DNA of 64,000 bases from Verrucomicrobiota bacterium (GTDB taxonomy: Bacteria; Verrucomicrobiota; Verrucomicrobiia; Opitutales; Opitutaceae). How positions within the stretch are numbered: the stretch's first letter is position 1; the number at the start of each line of letters is the position of its first letter. The translations under genes and the position numbers were made by a program. Below, one piece after another: positions 50,520 to 59,508 of the stretch. A model generated the notes under the pieces. It saw only the letters and a program-made list of their open reading frames with translations, was not told the origin of the DNA and did not search any database. The stretch is taken from NCBI GenBank assembly GCA_018239845.1, contig JAFEGO010000092.1:111949-175948 (forward strand). The letters are read 5' to 3'.

Positions 50520-51233
50520 TCAGCCGCGAAAGGTTCCGTGGCGGAGAAAGGCGAGCGTTCGGGCCATGACGGCACGGTTGCGCGCCATGAAGGGGTGCGT
50601 GACGGGCAGCACGATATGGTCGGTCATGCCGGCGAGCTTGGTGTGTTCGACGGAGACTTTGCCGTCGTCGGGGCCGGGGATCATGCCGCTGTTGATCCAG
50701 TTGATGGAGCGGTGGCCGGCGATGATGCCGACGGTGAAATTGGCGGGGCCGAGGCGGTTGGGCGTCGAGGCGGCTTCCGTGCCGAGTTCCTGGCCGGCGG
50801 GTCCGTTGATCTTTTTGAAGAGCCACCAGTCGCGGAGATGATCGACGACCTCGCTGCCTTGGTTGGGCGGGCCGAGCATCACGACGCGGCCGAGCGTGGC
50901 ATCGGGCGCGTGGCGGCTGAAATAGCTGCGCACGAGGATGCCGCCGAGCGAGTGGGTGACGAAGTGGATTTTCTCCGCACCCTGCGCGTGGCACTCCGCG
51001 AGCGCAGGGCCGATGGCGTCGTCGGCGAGCTGGGCGATGGGTGCGGTGCGCGAGGGGTAGTCGAGGTTGTGGACCGTGTAGCCGGCGCGGGTGAGAGCCT
51101 CGGCCATCGGCGCCATCGCGGCCTTGGAGCGCATCAGGCCATGCAGGAGGATGACGTGCTCGCGGGCTGCGGCCATGGGAAGAGAGATCAGAAAACCGAG
51201 GGTCAGCAGAAGGGTGCTGAGCTTCGGGCGCAT
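50520..51233 (-). CDS. Exported alpha/beta-hydrolase (lipase-like)
   Basis: The 237-residue protein has a signal peptide (about 1-23, ending PMAAA), then the hydrolase fold: VILLHGLMRS near residue 27 (oxyanion hole), FVTHSLGGIL with nucleophile Ser95, a candidate Asp at 189-190 or 205, and His213 in PVTHPFM. It would act in the periplasm on an ester or lipid. It begins five bases after the sufS stop, so it is probably in the suf transcript, but no functional tie to Fe-S assembly is evident. Many longer in-frame starts lie in sufS and are rejected. Confidence 0.83.
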   Translation of the reverse strand: MRPKLSTLLLTLGFLISLPMAAAREHVILLHGLMRSKAAMAPMAEALTRAGYTVHNLDYPSRTAPIAQLADDAIGPALAECHAQGAEKIHFVTHSLGGILVRSYFSRHAPDATLGRVVMLGPPNQGSEVVDHLRDWWLFKKINGPAGQELGTEAASTPNRLGPANFTVGIIAGHRSINWINSGMIPGPDDGKVSVEHTKLAGMTDHIVLPVTHPFMARNRAVMARTLAFLRHGTFRG

Positions 51234-51238
51234 GGCGT

Positions 51239-52474
51239 TCAGCCGATGAAGAATTTCAACGTGCGGCGGAGGGTGGCGACGAGGGCGTCGATTTCCTGCT
51301 CGGTGTTGTAGAGGTAAAAACTCGCGCGCGTGGTGCTGGTGAGACCGAGCTTGCGCATGAGGGGCTGGTTGCAGTGGTGGCCGCCGCGGAGGGCGACGCC
51401 ATCCTCGTCGGCAAAGGTCACGATGTCGTGCGCGTGCACACCCTCGAAGGCGAAGCTCACGAGGCCGCTGCGCGCGGCGCCGGTGCGCGGGCCGATGATG
51501 CGGATGCCGGGCAGGGTGGAGAGCTTTTCCATGGCGACCTGCGCGAGCACGGCGTCGTGCGCGGCGATCTGGTCGCGGCCGATGCTGTCGAGGTAGTCGC
51601 AGGCGGCGCCGAGGGCGATGGCGTCGGCGACATTGGGCGTGCCGGCCTCGAAGCGCTCGGGCGCGGGTTTCCACGTGGCGCCCTCGTAGGTGACGCTCAC
51701 GACAATGCCGCCGCCGGTCTCATCGGGGGCGAGTTTGTCGAGGAGGGCGCGGCGGCCGTAGAGGACGCCGATGCCGGTGGGGCCGCACATCTTGTGGCCG
51801 GAAAACGCGAGGAAGTCGCAGCCGAGCGCGCGCACGTCGAGCGGCATGTGGCCGACGGACTGCGCGGCATCGATCACGGTGACGGCACCGACAGCGCGGG
51901 CGCGGCGGCAGAGCTCGGCGGCGGGGTTAATTGTGCCGAGGGTGTTGGAAATGTGGGTGAAGGCGAAGAGCTTCACCTGTGGCGTGAGCAGCGTATCCAG
52001 CGCGGCGAGGTCGAGGCCGCCCTCGGCGTCGCCGCCGAGGAAGGGCACATACTTGAGCGTGGCGCCGCTGGCGCGCGCGGCCTGCTGCCACGGGATGAGG
52101 TTGGAGTGATGCTCGATCTCGGTCGTGAGGACGACGTCGCCGGGCTTCAGGTGGGCGTGGCCCCAGCTGTGCGCGACGAGGTTGATGCTCTCGGTGGTGC
52201 CGCGGGTGAAGATGACCTCGGCGGGATCGGCGGCGTTGATGAACTTGGCGATGCGGGCGCGGGCGCCCTCGTAGGCGTCGGTCGCGCGCATGGAGAGCGC
52301 GTGGAGGCCGCGGTGGACGTTGCTGTTGTCGCGCTCGTAGTAGTGCACCAAGGCGTCGATCACGCGGCGCGGTTTCTGCGCGGTGGCACCGTTGTCGAGA
52401 TAGACGAGCGGGTGGCCGTTGACCTGCTGGTGGAGGATCGGGAAATCAGCGCGGATTTTGTTAACGTCGAGCAT
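51239..52474 (-). CDS. sufS: SufS-type cysteine desulfurase
   Basis: The 411-residue protein has the group II desulfurase features: YLDNGATAQKP near residue 25, HHSNLIPW near 122, the PLP lysine Lys228 in FSGHKMCGPTGIG, and the active-site Cys368 in RGGHHCNQP. It moves sulfur from cysteine to SufU. sufU lies 12 bases upstream, so the two are one operon. SufBCD genes are not in the window. Confidence 0.94.
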   Translation of the reverse strand: MLDVNKIRADFPILHQQVNGHPLVYLDNGATAQKPRRVIDALVHYYERDNSNVHRGLHALSMRATDAYEGARARIAKFINAADPAEVIFTRGTTESINLVAHSWGHAHLKPGDVVLTTEIEHHSNLIPWQQAARASGATLKYVPFLGGDAEGGLDLAALDTLLTPQVKLFAFTHISNTLGTINPAAELCRRARAVGAVTVIDAAQSVGHMPLDVRALGCDFLAFSGHKMCGPTGIGVLYGRRALLDKLAPDETGGGIVVSVTYEGATWKPAPERFEAGTPNVADAIALGAACDYLDSIGRDQIAAHDAVLAQVAMEKLSTLPGIRIIGPRTGAARSGLVSFAFEGVHAHDIVTFADEDGVALRGGHHCNQPLMRKLGLTSTTRASFYLYNTEQEIDALVATLRRTLKFFIG

Positions 52475-52486
52475 GATGGTCGCGCG

Positions 52487-52942
52487 TCAGTCCTTGTGCG
52501 TCTCGGTGGTGGCGTCGGCCGGGTCGCCCTTGATGGCGTTGAGGGCGGCGTGCCAGCCGAGGGTGGCGCACTTGATGCGGGCGGGGAAGGCGTGGACGCC
52601 GGCGAAGGCGCCGAGGTCGCTGATCTCCTCCGGGGCCTGGCCGGTGGTGACGATGGTGTGGAACTCGTCGTAAAGCTTCTGCGCGTCGGCCGTGGTCTTA
52701 CCCTTGAGCTGGGTGGTCATCAGCGAGGCGCTGGCCTGTGAGATGGCGCAGCCGGAGCCGTCGAACGTGATCTCGGCGATACGGTCGCCATCGAGGCGAA
52801 GGTACACGCTGCACTGGTCGCCGCAGCTGGGGTTGTCGCCATGCGCGACGCGATTGGCCGTGGGCAGCTTGCCGCGGTTACGGGGGCGGCGGTTGTGGTC
52901 GAGGATGACCTGCTGGTAGAGCTCGGTGAGATCGGCGGACAT
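52487..52942 (-). CDS. sufU: SufU-type zinc-dependent sulfurtransferase/scaffold
   Basis: The protein has 151 residues from ATG 52942 (MSADLTELYQQVILDH). The zinc ligands are Cys40 and Asp42 (SCGDQC), Cys65 (GSGCAIS) and Cys125 (RIKCATLGW). The insertion between Cys65 and Cys125 separates SufU from IscU. It accepts sulfur from SufS. An earlier ATG 15 bases up is less likely. It starts divergently from hutI; the pair share a 117-base intergenic region. Confidence 0.92.
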   Translation of the reverse strand: MSADLTELYQQVILDHNRRPRNRGKLPTANRVAHGDNPSCGDQCSVYLRLDGDRIAEITFDGSGCAISQASASLMTTQLKGKTTADAQKLYDEFHTIVTTGQAPEEISDLGAFAGVHAFPARIKCATLGWHAALNAIKGDPADATTETHKD

Positions 52943-53059
52943 GGCGGTAAAGACCAATGACTAAGGACCATTGCCCGATGAAGGCAAATCGGGAGCGCGG
53001 GTTGGAGGAGACAGTTTCGCCCTTTCCTTGCGGGGACAATTGCCCGCAAGATGGGTGCG

Positions 53060-54265
53060 ATGAGCTTGTTGATCAGGCATGCGAGAATTCTAACCCTGGC
53101 CGGTGCCCCGCGTCCCCGGCGCGGCGCAGCCCTGAAGGAGCTGGGTGTGATCGAACGTGGCGACGTGTTCGTGCAGGAAGGCAAGATCGCCACCGTCGGG
53201 CCTGAGCTGCCCGTGCCGGCGGAGGCCGAGATCATCGAGGCCGACGGGCGCGTGCTGATGCCGGGCTTCGTGGACTGCCACACCCATGCCTGCTCGGCGG
53301 GCGACCGCTTTGAGGAGTGGGATCTCAAGCTGAAGGGCGTTTCCTACGCCGAGATGATGAAAAAGACCGGCGGTATCCACGCGACGGTCCGGGCGGTGCG
53401 CGAGGCCACGCGCAAGCAGCTCGCGGCCAACCTGCGCGCGCGGCTCGACCTGATGATGCGCGCCGGTACCACGACGGTGGAGGTGAAGAGCGGCTACGGC
53501 CTCACCATCGACGGAGAGCTGAAGATGCTGCACGCGATCCAGCGCGCGGCCAACGAGTGGCCCGGCACGGTGGTGCCGACGGCGCTGTTGGGCCAGGCCA
53601 CCGAAGGCGACCCCGCCGAGCACATGCGCATGGTGGCGCGCGAGATGTTGCCGCAGGTGTGGCACGAATTTCCCGGCATCACGGTGGATGCCTGCTGCGA
53701 CGAAGATGGCTGGACGGTCGAGGCCTGCGTGCGGCTGCTGGAGCGGGCGAAGAAACACGGTCTGTCCATCCGGGTGAGCGCGGACCAGTTCACTTCAATG
53801 GGCATGGTGCCCGAGGCGCTGCGGCTGCACGCCACGAGCATCGACCATCTCAACGCCACTACGCTGAGCGACGCGACGGCGCTGGCGGCGAGCCACACGT
53901 TTGGCGTGCTCCTGCCGGCGGCGAGTTTTCACATCGGCACGCGTTACGCCCGCACGCGCAAGCTCCTCGAGCTCGGCGGCCTGCTCGCGCTTGCGACCGG
54001 CTTCGACCCCGGCCGCGCGCCGACGCACTCGATGCCCTTCGCCATCGCGCTCGCCGTGCGGCATTGCGGGCTCACGCCCGCGGAGGCCATCGCGGCCTGC
54101 ACGGTCAACGCCGCCTCGCTCCTCGGTCTCAACGACCGCGGCACCATCGAGGCCGGCCAGCGCGCGGACCTGATTCTGCTGCGGCACCGCGACGAACGCC
54201 TGCTGGCCTTCGAACTCGGCGACAATCCCGTGGACACGGTGATCTGCGCCGGGAAGAAAATGTAA
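53060..54265 (+). CDS. hutI: Imidazolonepropionase
   Basis: The protein has 401 residues from ATG 53060 (MSLLIRHARIL). It has the amidohydrolase metal motif GFVDCHTHACSAGDR (His74 and His76), EVKSGYGLT near residue 144, and the later metal and catalytic motifs (DQFTSMG, HLNAT). It performs the third step of histidine breakdown, opening imidazolone propionate to N-formimino-glutamate. hutH and hutU are not in the window, so it is an orphan here. An AraC regulator starts 23 bases downstream, perhaps on the same transcript. ATG 53051 is a possible earlier start. Confidence 0.9.
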   Translation: MSLLIRHARILTLAGAPRPRRGAALKELGVIERGDVFVQEGKIATVGPELPVPAEAEIIEADGRVLMPGFVDCHTHACSAGDRFEEWDLKLKGVSYAEMMKKTGGIHATVRAVREATRKQLAANLRARLDLMMRAGTTTVEVKSGYGLTIDGELKMLHAIQRAANEWPGTVVPTALLGQATEGDPAEHMRMVAREMLPQVWHEFPGITVDACCDEDGWTVEACVRLLERAKKHGLSIRVSADQFTSMGMVPEALRLHATSIDHLNATTLSDATALAASHTFGVLLPAASFHIGTRYARTRKLLELGGLLALATGFDPGRAPTHSMPFAIALAVRHCGLTPAEAIAACTVNAASLLGLNDRGTIEAGQRADLILLRHRDERLLAFELGDNPVDTVICAGKKM

Positions 54266-54288
54266 GCCCGTTCACGGCGAAAACGACC

Positions 54289-55185
54289 ATGGTCCTCACG
54301 CGATTCCTCGGCGGCGAACTGGTGACGGTCCTCGGCGGACTCGACACGACGCGCGTGCTCGGCCCGTGGCGCGGCCGCCGGCCGGCGGAGCGCCGCCGCC
54401 GGGCGAAATTCGCGCCCGTCCTCTACGGGGCGGAGCACGCGCACGACGACCACGCGGAGCTCTGCCTGCTGCTGGCCGGGCGCTGTCATTTCAGCTTCGA
54501 CCAGAAGGGCTGCGCGCTGGAGCCGGGTGACCTCGTGATCTGTCCGGCGGGTCAGTCGCACGCGGAGTCGTGGCGTCAGCGCGGCGAAAGCTACCGCCTC
54601 GCGTGGTGGAACCTGCACGCGCAGGAGCCGACGCTACACGTGACGCACTACGCGCGGCGCGGCGGATTTTCGCTCGTGCACCAGCTGAGCCTCGCGGCGC
54701 TGCCCGCCGAGACGCGCGGCCGGCTCGACACGCTGCGCGCGCTGGCCGCGGCGAAAACCGTGCCGGACGTCGAAGCCTTGAAGGAAGCGCTCCTGACCCT
54801 GACGCTCGCGCTGTACCGCCGCGCGCTGGAAGGCGGCGAGGCGCAGCTCGACACCCGCGCGCAGCTGGTGCGCCGCGCCGCGGAGTACGTGCGGGCGGAA
54901 GCGCAGCGCCCGCTCTCGCTTGCTGAGGTGGCACGCGCGGTGCACGTGTCGCCGAATTATCTCACGGGGCTTTTCCGCGCGACGACGGGTGTGCCGCTCG
55001 GGCGGTTTGTCTTGGAAGAGCGCATCGCGCTCGCGCAACGCCGCCTGCAGGCCCCGGATGCGACCGTCAAAGGCGTGGCGATTGAGCTGGGCTTCGCCGA
55101 CCCCTTTTCCTTCAGCCGCGCCTTCAAGCGCGTCACCGGCCGCGCCCCGCAGGCGTGGCGGGCGGGTGCGGTGGGGAAGACCTGA
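54289..55185 (+). CDS. AraC-family transcriptional regulator
   Basis: The protein has 298 residues from ATG 54289. The N-terminal cupin (HDDHAELCLLLAGRCHFSF, then LEPGDLVICPAGQSHAES) binds a small ligand in this family. The C-terminal AraC double helix-turn-helix (about residues 195-290) has LSLAEVARAVHVSPNYLTGL and LGFADPFSFSRAFKRVTG, both strong matches. The 5' part of the frame continues far upstream inside hutI but is shadow. It may act on sugar genes, as AraC cupins usually do. Its 3' end overlaps by 53 bases with the convergent small membrane gene. Confidence 0.92.
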   Translation: MVLTRFLGGELVTVLGGLDTTRVLGPWRGRRPAERRRRAKFAPVLYGAEHAHDDHAELCLLLAGRCHFSFDQKGCALEPGDLVICPAGQSHAESWRQRGESYRLAWWNLHAQEPTLHVTHYARRGGFSLVHQLSLAALPAETRGRLDTLRALAAAKTVPDVEALKEALLTLTLALYRRALEGGEAQLDTRAQLVRRAAEYVRAEAQRPLSLAEVARAVHVSPNYLTGLFRATTGVPLGRFVLEERIALAQRRLQAPDATVKGVAIELGFADPFSFSRAFKRVTGRAPQAWRAGAVGKT

Positions 55186-55441
55186 TCGGGGCTGAGCGCT
55201 GAGTCCACCAAAACCAGAGGCTGACCACGATCCACGCCGGTAGGAAGAGAAAAACCGCGGCCCGCAGCGCGAAGAACACACCGAGCATGAGGAGTGCGTC
55301 GAGCGAGTCGCTGCCCGGGGACAACAAGTGTTCGAGCAGCGGCACGCGCACGAGGACCTCGGCGCAGAGCCAGTGCAGCAGGATCAGACTCACGCTGATC
55401 CAAACGACCTGACGCAGGCGGATGGGTCGGGCGGACTTCAT
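55133..55441 (-). CDS. Small membrane protein of unknown function
   Basis: The 102-residue protein has two hydrophobic stretches (about 12-28, VVWISVSLILLHWLCAEVL, and about 50-73, LLMLGVFFALRAAVFLFLPA). Its start overlaps the stop of the gene upstream (ATGA), so it is translated with it, and its end overlaps the araC 3' end on the other strand by 53 bases. No family was recognised. Confidence 0.6.
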   Translation of the reverse strand: MKSARPIRLRQVVWISVSLILLHWLCAEVLVRVPLLEHLLSPGSDSLDALLMLGVFFALRAAVFLFLPAWIVVSLWFWWTQRSAPIRSSPPHPPATPAGRGR

Positions 55442-56595
55442 GGCGCGGCGGGCGAGGCCGTGAGCATCGCGAGCAAGATGGAATTGCCGAGCGGGCCGCC
55501 GGTGGCGAAGCGGAGCCGGTCGCCGCGCCACACCGGCACGCCGACAAAATCCGCCGAGGCGTACAGCCGCGAGAAGAGGCTGGCGTCGCCGAAGCGGCGG
55601 GCGGTCGCGAGCGTGAAGCCGGTGCCGGAGATGCTGGCTCCGAAAATCACCGGCCCCGAATCGACATCGCCGCCGCCATGCCAGTCCGCGGGGTATTCGC
55701 GGATGTAGCCGAAGCCGAGCAGGGAGCCGGCGAGCTGGCCGCGGATGGAGTCGAAAAGTTGCCGTGATACCTCGCGCTCGGCGCAGGCGAGAAACGTCGC
55801 GGCGAGGGCGGTGCCGCTTGCGCGGGGTCCGGCCTGCGGCGAACCGGAGCGGAAGCCGATGGCCTGATAAAGCAGGCCGCTCTTCGGTTCGCGCCAGTAC
55901 GAGCGGTAACAGGCGAGGATACGTTGGATCGCGGCGGTGTGGTCGGCGCCGGTGAGGCGCTGGTGCAAGATCAGCGAGGCCACACCAGCGGCATTGTCGA
56001 TCGGGTAGGCTTCACCCGGATAGGTTTCGATAATGCCGTGGGGACTGGTGTCGAAGCGCCGGGCGAGCGCGGCGGAGATGCGGTCATTGATCCCGGCAAA
56101 GCGCGATGTCGGCACTTGCTGGCGGTGCAGCGTGAGGACGAGATTGAGATAGCCGAGGTAGGCGGCGTGGCCGTTCGCGCCGTCGAGCGAGTCGAGAGCG
56201 TCTTCCTGCCAGAGGCGGGCGTCAAAGGCCCGGACCTGCGGCGAGAGCAGTCGGTCGATGGCTTGCTCGACGGCGGGCATGAATTCCGCGCGATGTTCGG
56301 GATGGGCCTGGATGACTTGGAGCAGGCCCAGCGCGCCCATCTGGTAGGTGCCGAACAGCCATTCGCTGCGGAAGACCGAGAAATTGTTAGTGAAGTCCGC
56401 GTCACTGACGCCGGCGCGGATCGTCGCGGCCACATCGCGAGACAAACCGATTTGATATTGCTCGTCGTTCTGGAGCCAGCGCCGCGCATCGCGCGCACAC
56501 CACCAGGCCGGCAGCCAACTGAGCACGGCTACGGCCAGCAGCACCGCAATGGTGCGGCGCCAGAGGGGCCGGGTCAGCAAAGACGGGCAACGCAT
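55438..56595 (-). CDS. Membrane-anchored protein of unknown function, alpha-toroid-like
   Basis: The 385-residue protein has an N-terminal signal anchor (about 14-33, WRRTIAVLLAVAVLSWLPAW). The rest is helical with many aromatic and Gly residues; GGGDVDSGPVIFGASISGTG near residue 315 and AYPIDNAAGVASL near 195 resemble the active faces of alpha-toroid glycosidases and terpene-type enzymes. No family can be named. It is coupled to the small membrane protein gene by an ATGA overlap. Confidence 0.65.
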   Translation of the reverse strand: MRCPSLLTRPLWRRTIAVLLAVAVLSWLPAWWCARDARRWLQNDEQYQIGLSRDVAATIRAGVSDADFTNNFSVFRSEWLFGTYQMGALGLLQVIQAHPEHRAEFMPAVEQAIDRLLSPQVRAFDARLWQEDALDSLDGANGHAAYLGYLNLVLTLHRQQVPTSRFAGINDRISAALARRFDTSPHGIIETYPGEAYPIDNAAGVASLILHQRLTGADHTAAIQRILACYRSYWREPKSGLLYQAIGFRSGSPQAGPRASGTALAATFLACAEREVSRQLFDSIRGQLAGSLLGFGYIREYPADWHGGGDVDSGPVIFGASISGTGFTLATARRFGDASLFSRLYASADFVGVPVWRGDRLRFATGGPLGNSILLAMLTASPAAP

Positions 56596-56726
56596 GGGGA
56601 CGCCCTACATCATGGGTCCGCGGATGCGGTGACAAGGCCACAAGGTTCGACGGGCGTAAGTTTCGACATGGCTTCGTAAGGGCGGCCATTCCCGGGCGGG
56701 GGCGGGTCTGGTAGGCTGGACGCATC

Positions 56727-58052
56727 ATGAGCAACACCCTCGCCCCCGCTGCCTCGCAACTCGCCTTCCTCGGTGGTACGCCGGTCGGCGAAGTCACCTA
56801 TTCGAAATTCCCGCAGTTCTCGCCGCGTGCCATTGAGCGCGTCGTCGAGGTGCTGAAGGCGGGCAAGGCCATCGGCCTCGGTCGCTTTCACTCGCCCGAG
56901 ATCGAGGAGGCCGAGCTCACGATCTCGCGTTACCATGGCGGTCGCGAGGTGCTCGCGTGCAGCTCCGGCCATGCCGCCCTCCAAGGTGCGCTCGCGGGTC
57001 TCGAGATCGCGTGCGGCGACGAGGTGATCACGACGCCGTACACGTGGGGCGCGTCGATCTCGTGCATACTCCATCAGAACGCCATCCCGGTCTTCGTGGA
57101 CGTCGAGGCCGACACGGGTGTGATCGATCCGGCGAAGGTTGAGGCCGCCATCACGCCGCGCACCAAGGCGATCCTCGCGGTGCACATCTTCGGCCAGCCG
57201 GCGAATCTCCAAAAACTCCGCGCCATCGCGGACAAGCACGGCATCTACCTCATCGAGGACGGCAGCCAGGCGCACGGCGCCGAGATCGGCGGCGTGAAGG
57301 TCGGCAATGTCGGCGATGCGGCCGGTTTCTCCTGCATGGGCGGCAAGGTGCTGCCGACGACGGAGGCGGGCTACCTCGTCACGCCGAAGAAGGACGTTTT
57401 CTGGAAGGCCGCGATGATCGGCCAGCACATGGGCCGATCGCCGGAGAAGGATTTCCCGGATGATCTCCGTCCCTGGGTGGACTCGCTGGTTTACACGTAT
57501 CGCGTTACGCCGCTCAACGCGGTGCTCCTCACCGAGCAGTTTGGCGTGATCGACAGCTGGGTCGCCGAGCGCCGCCGCCATGCGGATATGTTCCGCAAGA
57601 AGATCGCGGGCTCCCGCTTTCTGAAGCTGCCGAACTACGCGGAGGGCGTGAAGCCCGTGTACCACCTCCTAACAATGAATTTCGACGCGGCTGCGGCCGG
57701 CGTGTCGCGCAACACATTCGCGGCGGCGCTGAAGGCCGAGGGCATGCTGGCGTTTGGCTACGTGCCGTCGCCGATCCCGGATTGGAAGCGCCTGCACTGG
57801 CAGGGCTACGAAGGCCCCAAGGTCTCGTGGCTCGCCGCGCTCGAGAAGGCCGGTGTGGACTACCGCAACATGGCGCTGCCGAACTGTCGTCACCGCGTGG
57901 CCAACTCGATCGAGACGCGCTTTGACTTCATCGACGACCGCACGGATATGATCAACCGCATGGCCACCATCATCGAGAAAGTGGAGTCCAACATCGACGC
58001 GCTGCGCGAACGCGAGCGCACGCACGGCGCGGTGGCGGCGGCCAAGCGCTGA
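56727..58052 (+). CDS. DegT/DnrJ/EryC1/StrS-family PLP aminotransferase
   Basis: The 441-residue protein has the sugar-aminotransferase layout: SSGHAALQGAL near residue 79, DEVITTPYTWGAS near 98, Asp178 in IEDGSQAHGAE and the PLP lysine Lys207 in FSCMGGKVLPTTEAG. It is closest in pattern to the AHBA-synthase/L-glutamine:scyllo-inosose branch of the family, though that is not certain. The next gene begins inside its stop codon (TGATG), so the pair is coupled. The role is probably sugar or cyclitol amination or breakdown. Confidence 0.88.
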   Translation: MSNTLAPAASQLAFLGGTPVGEVTYSKFPQFSPRAIERVVEVLKAGKAIGLGRFHSPEIEEAELTISRYHGGREVLACSSGHAALQGALAGLEIACGDEVITTPYTWGASISCILHQNAIPVFVDVEADTGVIDPAKVEAAITPRTKAILAVHIFGQPANLQKLRAIADKHGIYLIEDGSQAHGAEIGGVKVGNVGDAAGFSCMGGKVLPTTEAGYLVTPKKDVFWKAAMIGQHMGRSPEKDFPDDLRPWVDSLVYTYRVTPLNAVLLTEQFGVIDSWVAERRRHADMFRKKIAGSRFLKLPNYAEGVKPVYHLLTMNFDAAAAGVSRNTFAAALKAEGMLAFGYVPSPIPDWKRLHWQGYEGPKVSWLAALEKAGVDYRNMALPNCRHRVANSIETRFDFIDDRTDMINRMATIIEKVESNIDALRERERTHGAVAAAKR

Positions 58053-59416
58053 TGAAAGCCGGCTTCGCCAGCAGCGACATCACGCCGCGTGTCGGCGTGC
58101 AGCTCTGCGGTTACGGTCCGTACCGTAACCGCGCCTCGGACAAGATCACCGCGCCGCTCCTCGCGCGCGCGATGGCCCTGAGCGAGGGCAAGCGCCGGCA
58201 GATTTTGCTCAACCTCGAGCTCTGCGGCGTGCCGCGCGACTACGCGTGGACGCTGCGCGAGGCGGTCGTCGCCCGCGTGGGCGGCAAGGTCGAGGACGTG
58301 TTTCTCACTGTCACGCACACGCACAGCGGCCCCTCGGTCGGCGGCATGATCGGCTGGGGCGAACCCGATGCGATGTACGTGACGACGCTGCCGGCCCGCG
58401 TGGCCGATGCGGCGGAGCGTGCCGTGGCGGCACAGCAGGCCGTCGAGTGGCGCTACGCCGAGTTGCCCTGCGAAGGCATCGCGATCAACCGCGAGACCGA
58501 CGAAGGCGGCTGGAAACCTGTGGCCGATCCGCTCGATGTGCGTCTGGCCGCGAGCTGGCGGCCGAAGCGCCCGCAGGACACCGACCCGACGCTGCGGCTG
58601 CTCGCGGCTTACGCGGGCGACAACCTTGTGGGCGTGCTGCACCACTTTGGCTGTCACGCGGTCGTGGGCAGCGAGCAGACCTTTGATATCCACGGAGACT
58701 TTGTCGGCGTGGCGTCGCAGCTGATCGAAAAGGCCCATCCGGGTGCGACGGCGCTGTTTCTGCCGGGTGCCATCGGCGACATCAACCCGCCGGTCTGCCA
58801 TCGCGGACCGAAGGAAACGAGTCGCGCGCTCACGGTGTTGGCCAAGAAATACGCCGACGTGATCAAGCGTGGCCTAAAGGTCGCGCAGCCGCTGGCCGTC
58901 GAAGGCGTGAGCGGCGTGCAGCGCGAAGTGTTATTCAGCCGCAAGCCGTGGCCGCGCGCGTGGGTGACGAAACGCATCGCGGAGCTGGAAGCGATTTTTG
59001 CCAAGCCGGGCATGACCGACGACACGCGCGCCGGGAAACTGCCGCTTAACACGAGCGGCCTCGACATGGTGCGCCTGCAAGGGCTGCGCACGGTGCTGGC
59101 GCAGTTTGACGGCGCGAAGGGACCCAATCGCCCGGTCATGATCTCGGGCCTGAAGATCGGCCCGGTGCTGCTGCTCGGCGTGGGCCTCGAAGTGTTTCAC
59201 AGCCTGCAGGCCCCGATCCTCGCGGGCAGCCCGCACCCGCACACTTGGCTCGTCAGCCTCGCCGGTGGCATCGGCTACGCGCCGGACGCACGCGCCTGCG
59301 CGAAGCAAGGCTACACCGACGACCTCGTGCCCTCGATCGCCGGCGAACGGCCGTACGCGAAGATTTTTGAAGAAGTGCCGCGCGAACTGGTGAAGCTGGC
59401 GCGTGAGATGGCGTGA
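58052..59416 (+). CDS. Neutral ceramidase-like hydrolase (N-terminal domain family)
   Basis: The 454-residue protein has the neutral/alkaline ceramidase N-terminal family pattern: SSDITPRVGVQLCGYG at the start, THTHSGP with zinc histidines at 89 and 91, and HHFGCHAVV with a further zinc histidine near 202. The nucleophile motif of true ceramidases, GDVSPN, reads GDINPP here, so Ser is replaced by Asn245. It should bind zinc but not act by that serine. There is no signal peptide, so it is cytoplasmic. It is translationally coupled to the DegT aminotransferase, pointing to an amide substrate of sugar type. Confidence 0.8.
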   Translation: MKAGFASSDITPRVGVQLCGYGPYRNRASDKITAPLLARAMALSEGKRRQILLNLELCGVPRDYAWTLREAVVARVGGKVEDVFLTVTHTHSGPSVGGMIGWGEPDAMYVTTLPARVADAAERAVAAQQAVEWRYAELPCEGIAINRETDEGGWKPVADPLDVRLAASWRPKRPQDTDPTLRLLAAYAGDNLVGVLHHFGCHAVVGSEQTFDIHGDFVGVASQLIEKAHPGATALFLPGAIGDINPPVCHRGPKETSRALTVLAKKYADVIKRGLKVAQPLAVEGVSGVQREVLFSRKPWPRAWVTKRIAELEAIFAKPGMTDDTRAGKLPLNTSGLDMVRLQGLRTVLAQFDGAKGPNRPVMISGLKIGPVLLLGVGLEVFHSLQAPILAGSPHPHTWLVSLAGGIGYAPDARACAKQGYTDDLVPSIAGERPYAKIFEEVPRELVKLAREMA

Positions 59417-59422
59417 AGCAGG

Positions 59423-59508
59423 GCCGGCAGGATGCCGGCGCTACTTGGGAATCTGCGGCGGGGACGCCGCAGCCACGGGAACGAAAGCAGGCGGGACGCC
59501 TGCGCTAC
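59423..59508. repeat. Array of three palindromes
   Basis: GCCGGCAGGATGCCGGC (59423-59439), CTGCGGCGGGGACGCCGCAG (59453-59472) and GCAGGCGGGACGCCTGC (59487-59503) occur in a row, the first and third each followed by GCTACT or CTACTT. They fill the gap between two convergent genes. Confidence 0.8.

Noticed and set aside
51234..51674. Extended start of the alpha/beta-hydrolase inside sufS
   Set aside because: Arg/His-rich shadow; ATG 51233 starts a proper signal peptide.
53317..54288. Extended start of the AraC regulator inside hutI
   Set aside because: The added part is an Arg/Ala/Gly-rich frame shadow of hutI; the cupin begins after ATG 54289.
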